Positions 5,240-5,554 of a stretch of DNA of 5,554 nt are shown in pieces. Made by a program: the position numbers and the translations under genes. Location: contig DGYJ01000057.1 of assembly GCA_002396665.1 (NCBI GenBank), positions 9,255 to 14,808 of the forward strand. Direction: 5' to 3'. Numbering within the stretch: the first letter of the stretch is position 1; each line of letters begins with the position of its first letter. A model generated the notes under the pieces. It was not told where the DNA came from. It ran no database searches and was given only the letters and a program-made list of their open reading frames with translations. This DNA is from Bdellovibrionaceae bacterium UBA5009. Its GTDB lineage: Bacteria > Bdellovibrionota > Bdellovibrionia > Bdellovibrionales > Bdellovibrionaceae.

Positions 5240-5246
5240 CTGTCAC
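5219..5246 (-). promoter_or_regulatory. Probable sigma70-type promoter of the transporter gene
   Basis: On the minus strand GTGACA (5241-5246, 5 of 6 to TTGACA), a 16-nt spacer, and TAGAAT (5219-5224, 5 of 6 to TATAAT). The usual distance puts the transcription start at about 5212, one base before the ATG at 5211, so the mRNA would be leaderless or nearly so. That agrees with the lack of any Shine-Dalgarno. The palindrome at 5215-5239 overlaps spacer and -10. Confidence 0.6.
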
Positions 5247-5249
5247 GGA

Positions 5250-5554
5250 TTATTTTTTACAAGAAACGACAACTCCACCCTTGCCTGCAATTTCTGGCAA
5301 AGATCTTAAAGTACGACCTTTTTGGTCTTTTGCGTCGAGTGGGCGATTAAAGTACAAAGTACTGCCCGCAGAAATTGTGATTCTATTTTTTACTTTTTTA
5401 TCCTGAGTTTGGTCTTCTTTCATTTGCTTTTTAGATTTCAAATTTTCGACGCAAATGATACTGGTTTGAATTGTTTCTTGGGTTGAACCGTCGGAAGAAA
5501 CATACTCGATATGACTGTCGTCGCCAGTATTTAAGTCGACAAAATCTAAATTTT
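5250..5554 (-). CDS. C-terminal 100 residues of an unidentified protein (5' end outside the window)
   Basis: The frame ending at TAA (5250-5252) stays open to the right edge, giving 100 complete codons. A TTG at 5439-5441 could be read as a start for a 63-residue protein, but it has no Shine-Dalgarno and the frame runs on without a stop, so I treat this as the tail of a longer gene. Visible features are an acidic/polar part (DLNTGDDSHIEYVSSGD, 6-22), a hydrophobic IICV with C34, a Lys-rich linker (39-57), and a likely beta-rich end that includes NRITISAGSTLYFNRPLD (56-73) and closes with GGVVVSCKK (C98). Two cysteines would suit an exported, disulfide-bonded protein, but the N-terminus is not visible. 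No family recognised. It lies 38 bp upstream of the transporter on the same strand, with no terminator in the gap, so some read-through is possible. Confidence 0.65.
   Translation of the reverse strand, partial: NLDFVDLNTGDDSHIEYVSSDGSTQETIQTSIICVENLKSKKQMKEDQTQDKKVKNRITISAGSTLYFNRPLDAKDQKGRTLRSLPEIAGKGGVVVSCKK

Noticed and set aside
5212..5249. Palindrome as intrinsic terminator of the right-edge gene
   Set aside because: Stem has only two G-C pairs and is not followed by a T-run in the direction of transcription; operator is the better reading.

Overview
The window is a compact stretch of bacterial chromosome, AT-rich by eye (composition not computed), holding eight to nine genes and no mobile element, CRISPR array, tRNA or rRNA. 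The gene families (a stand-alone HD-GYP phosphodiesterase, RlmE, an RluA-type pseudouridine synthase, a LOG-family nucleotide hydrolase, a UMF1/Atg22-type MFS carrier and several small Lys/Glu-rich secreted or membrane proteins) and the base composition would suit a Gram-negative, possibly a Bdellovibrionota/deltaproteobacterial-type organism. That assignment is an inference from style and not a sequence match.

Layout. At the left edge is the last 34 codons of an unidentified rightward gene; its stop overlaps the stop of a leftward HD-GYP gene (104-772). A 198-bp divergent intergenic region (773-970) follows, with a good sigma70-type promoter driving a small secreted Lys/Glu-rich protein (971-1525). 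Next is a leftward cluster, transcribed in the order rlmE (3744-3154), RluA-family synthase (3157-2453), LOG-family protein (2456-1929) and a single-span membrane protein (1926-1534). Its genes are joined by 4-bp ATGA overlaps or a 2-bp gap and are almost surely one operon. Divergent from rlmE is a 61-residue single-span membrane protein (3779-3964), whose stop codon shares a CTAG palindrome with the stop of a leftward UMF1-family transporter (5211-3961). At the right edge, the C-terminal 100 residues of another leftward gene run off the window.

How the genes relate. The rlmE-rluA pair joins two rRNA/tRNA modification enzymes; LOG and the membrane protein ride along by translational coupling. 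HD-GYP would hydrolyse cyclic di-GMP. The transporter has its own promoter, overlapped by a perfect 11-bp-arm palindrome, and it seems to make a nearly leaderless message, which is the most striking regulatory feature here. Most of the window is ordinary housekeeping and accessory sequence. I see no clear new multi-gene system; the least understood parts are the four proteins of unknown function and the transporter control region.
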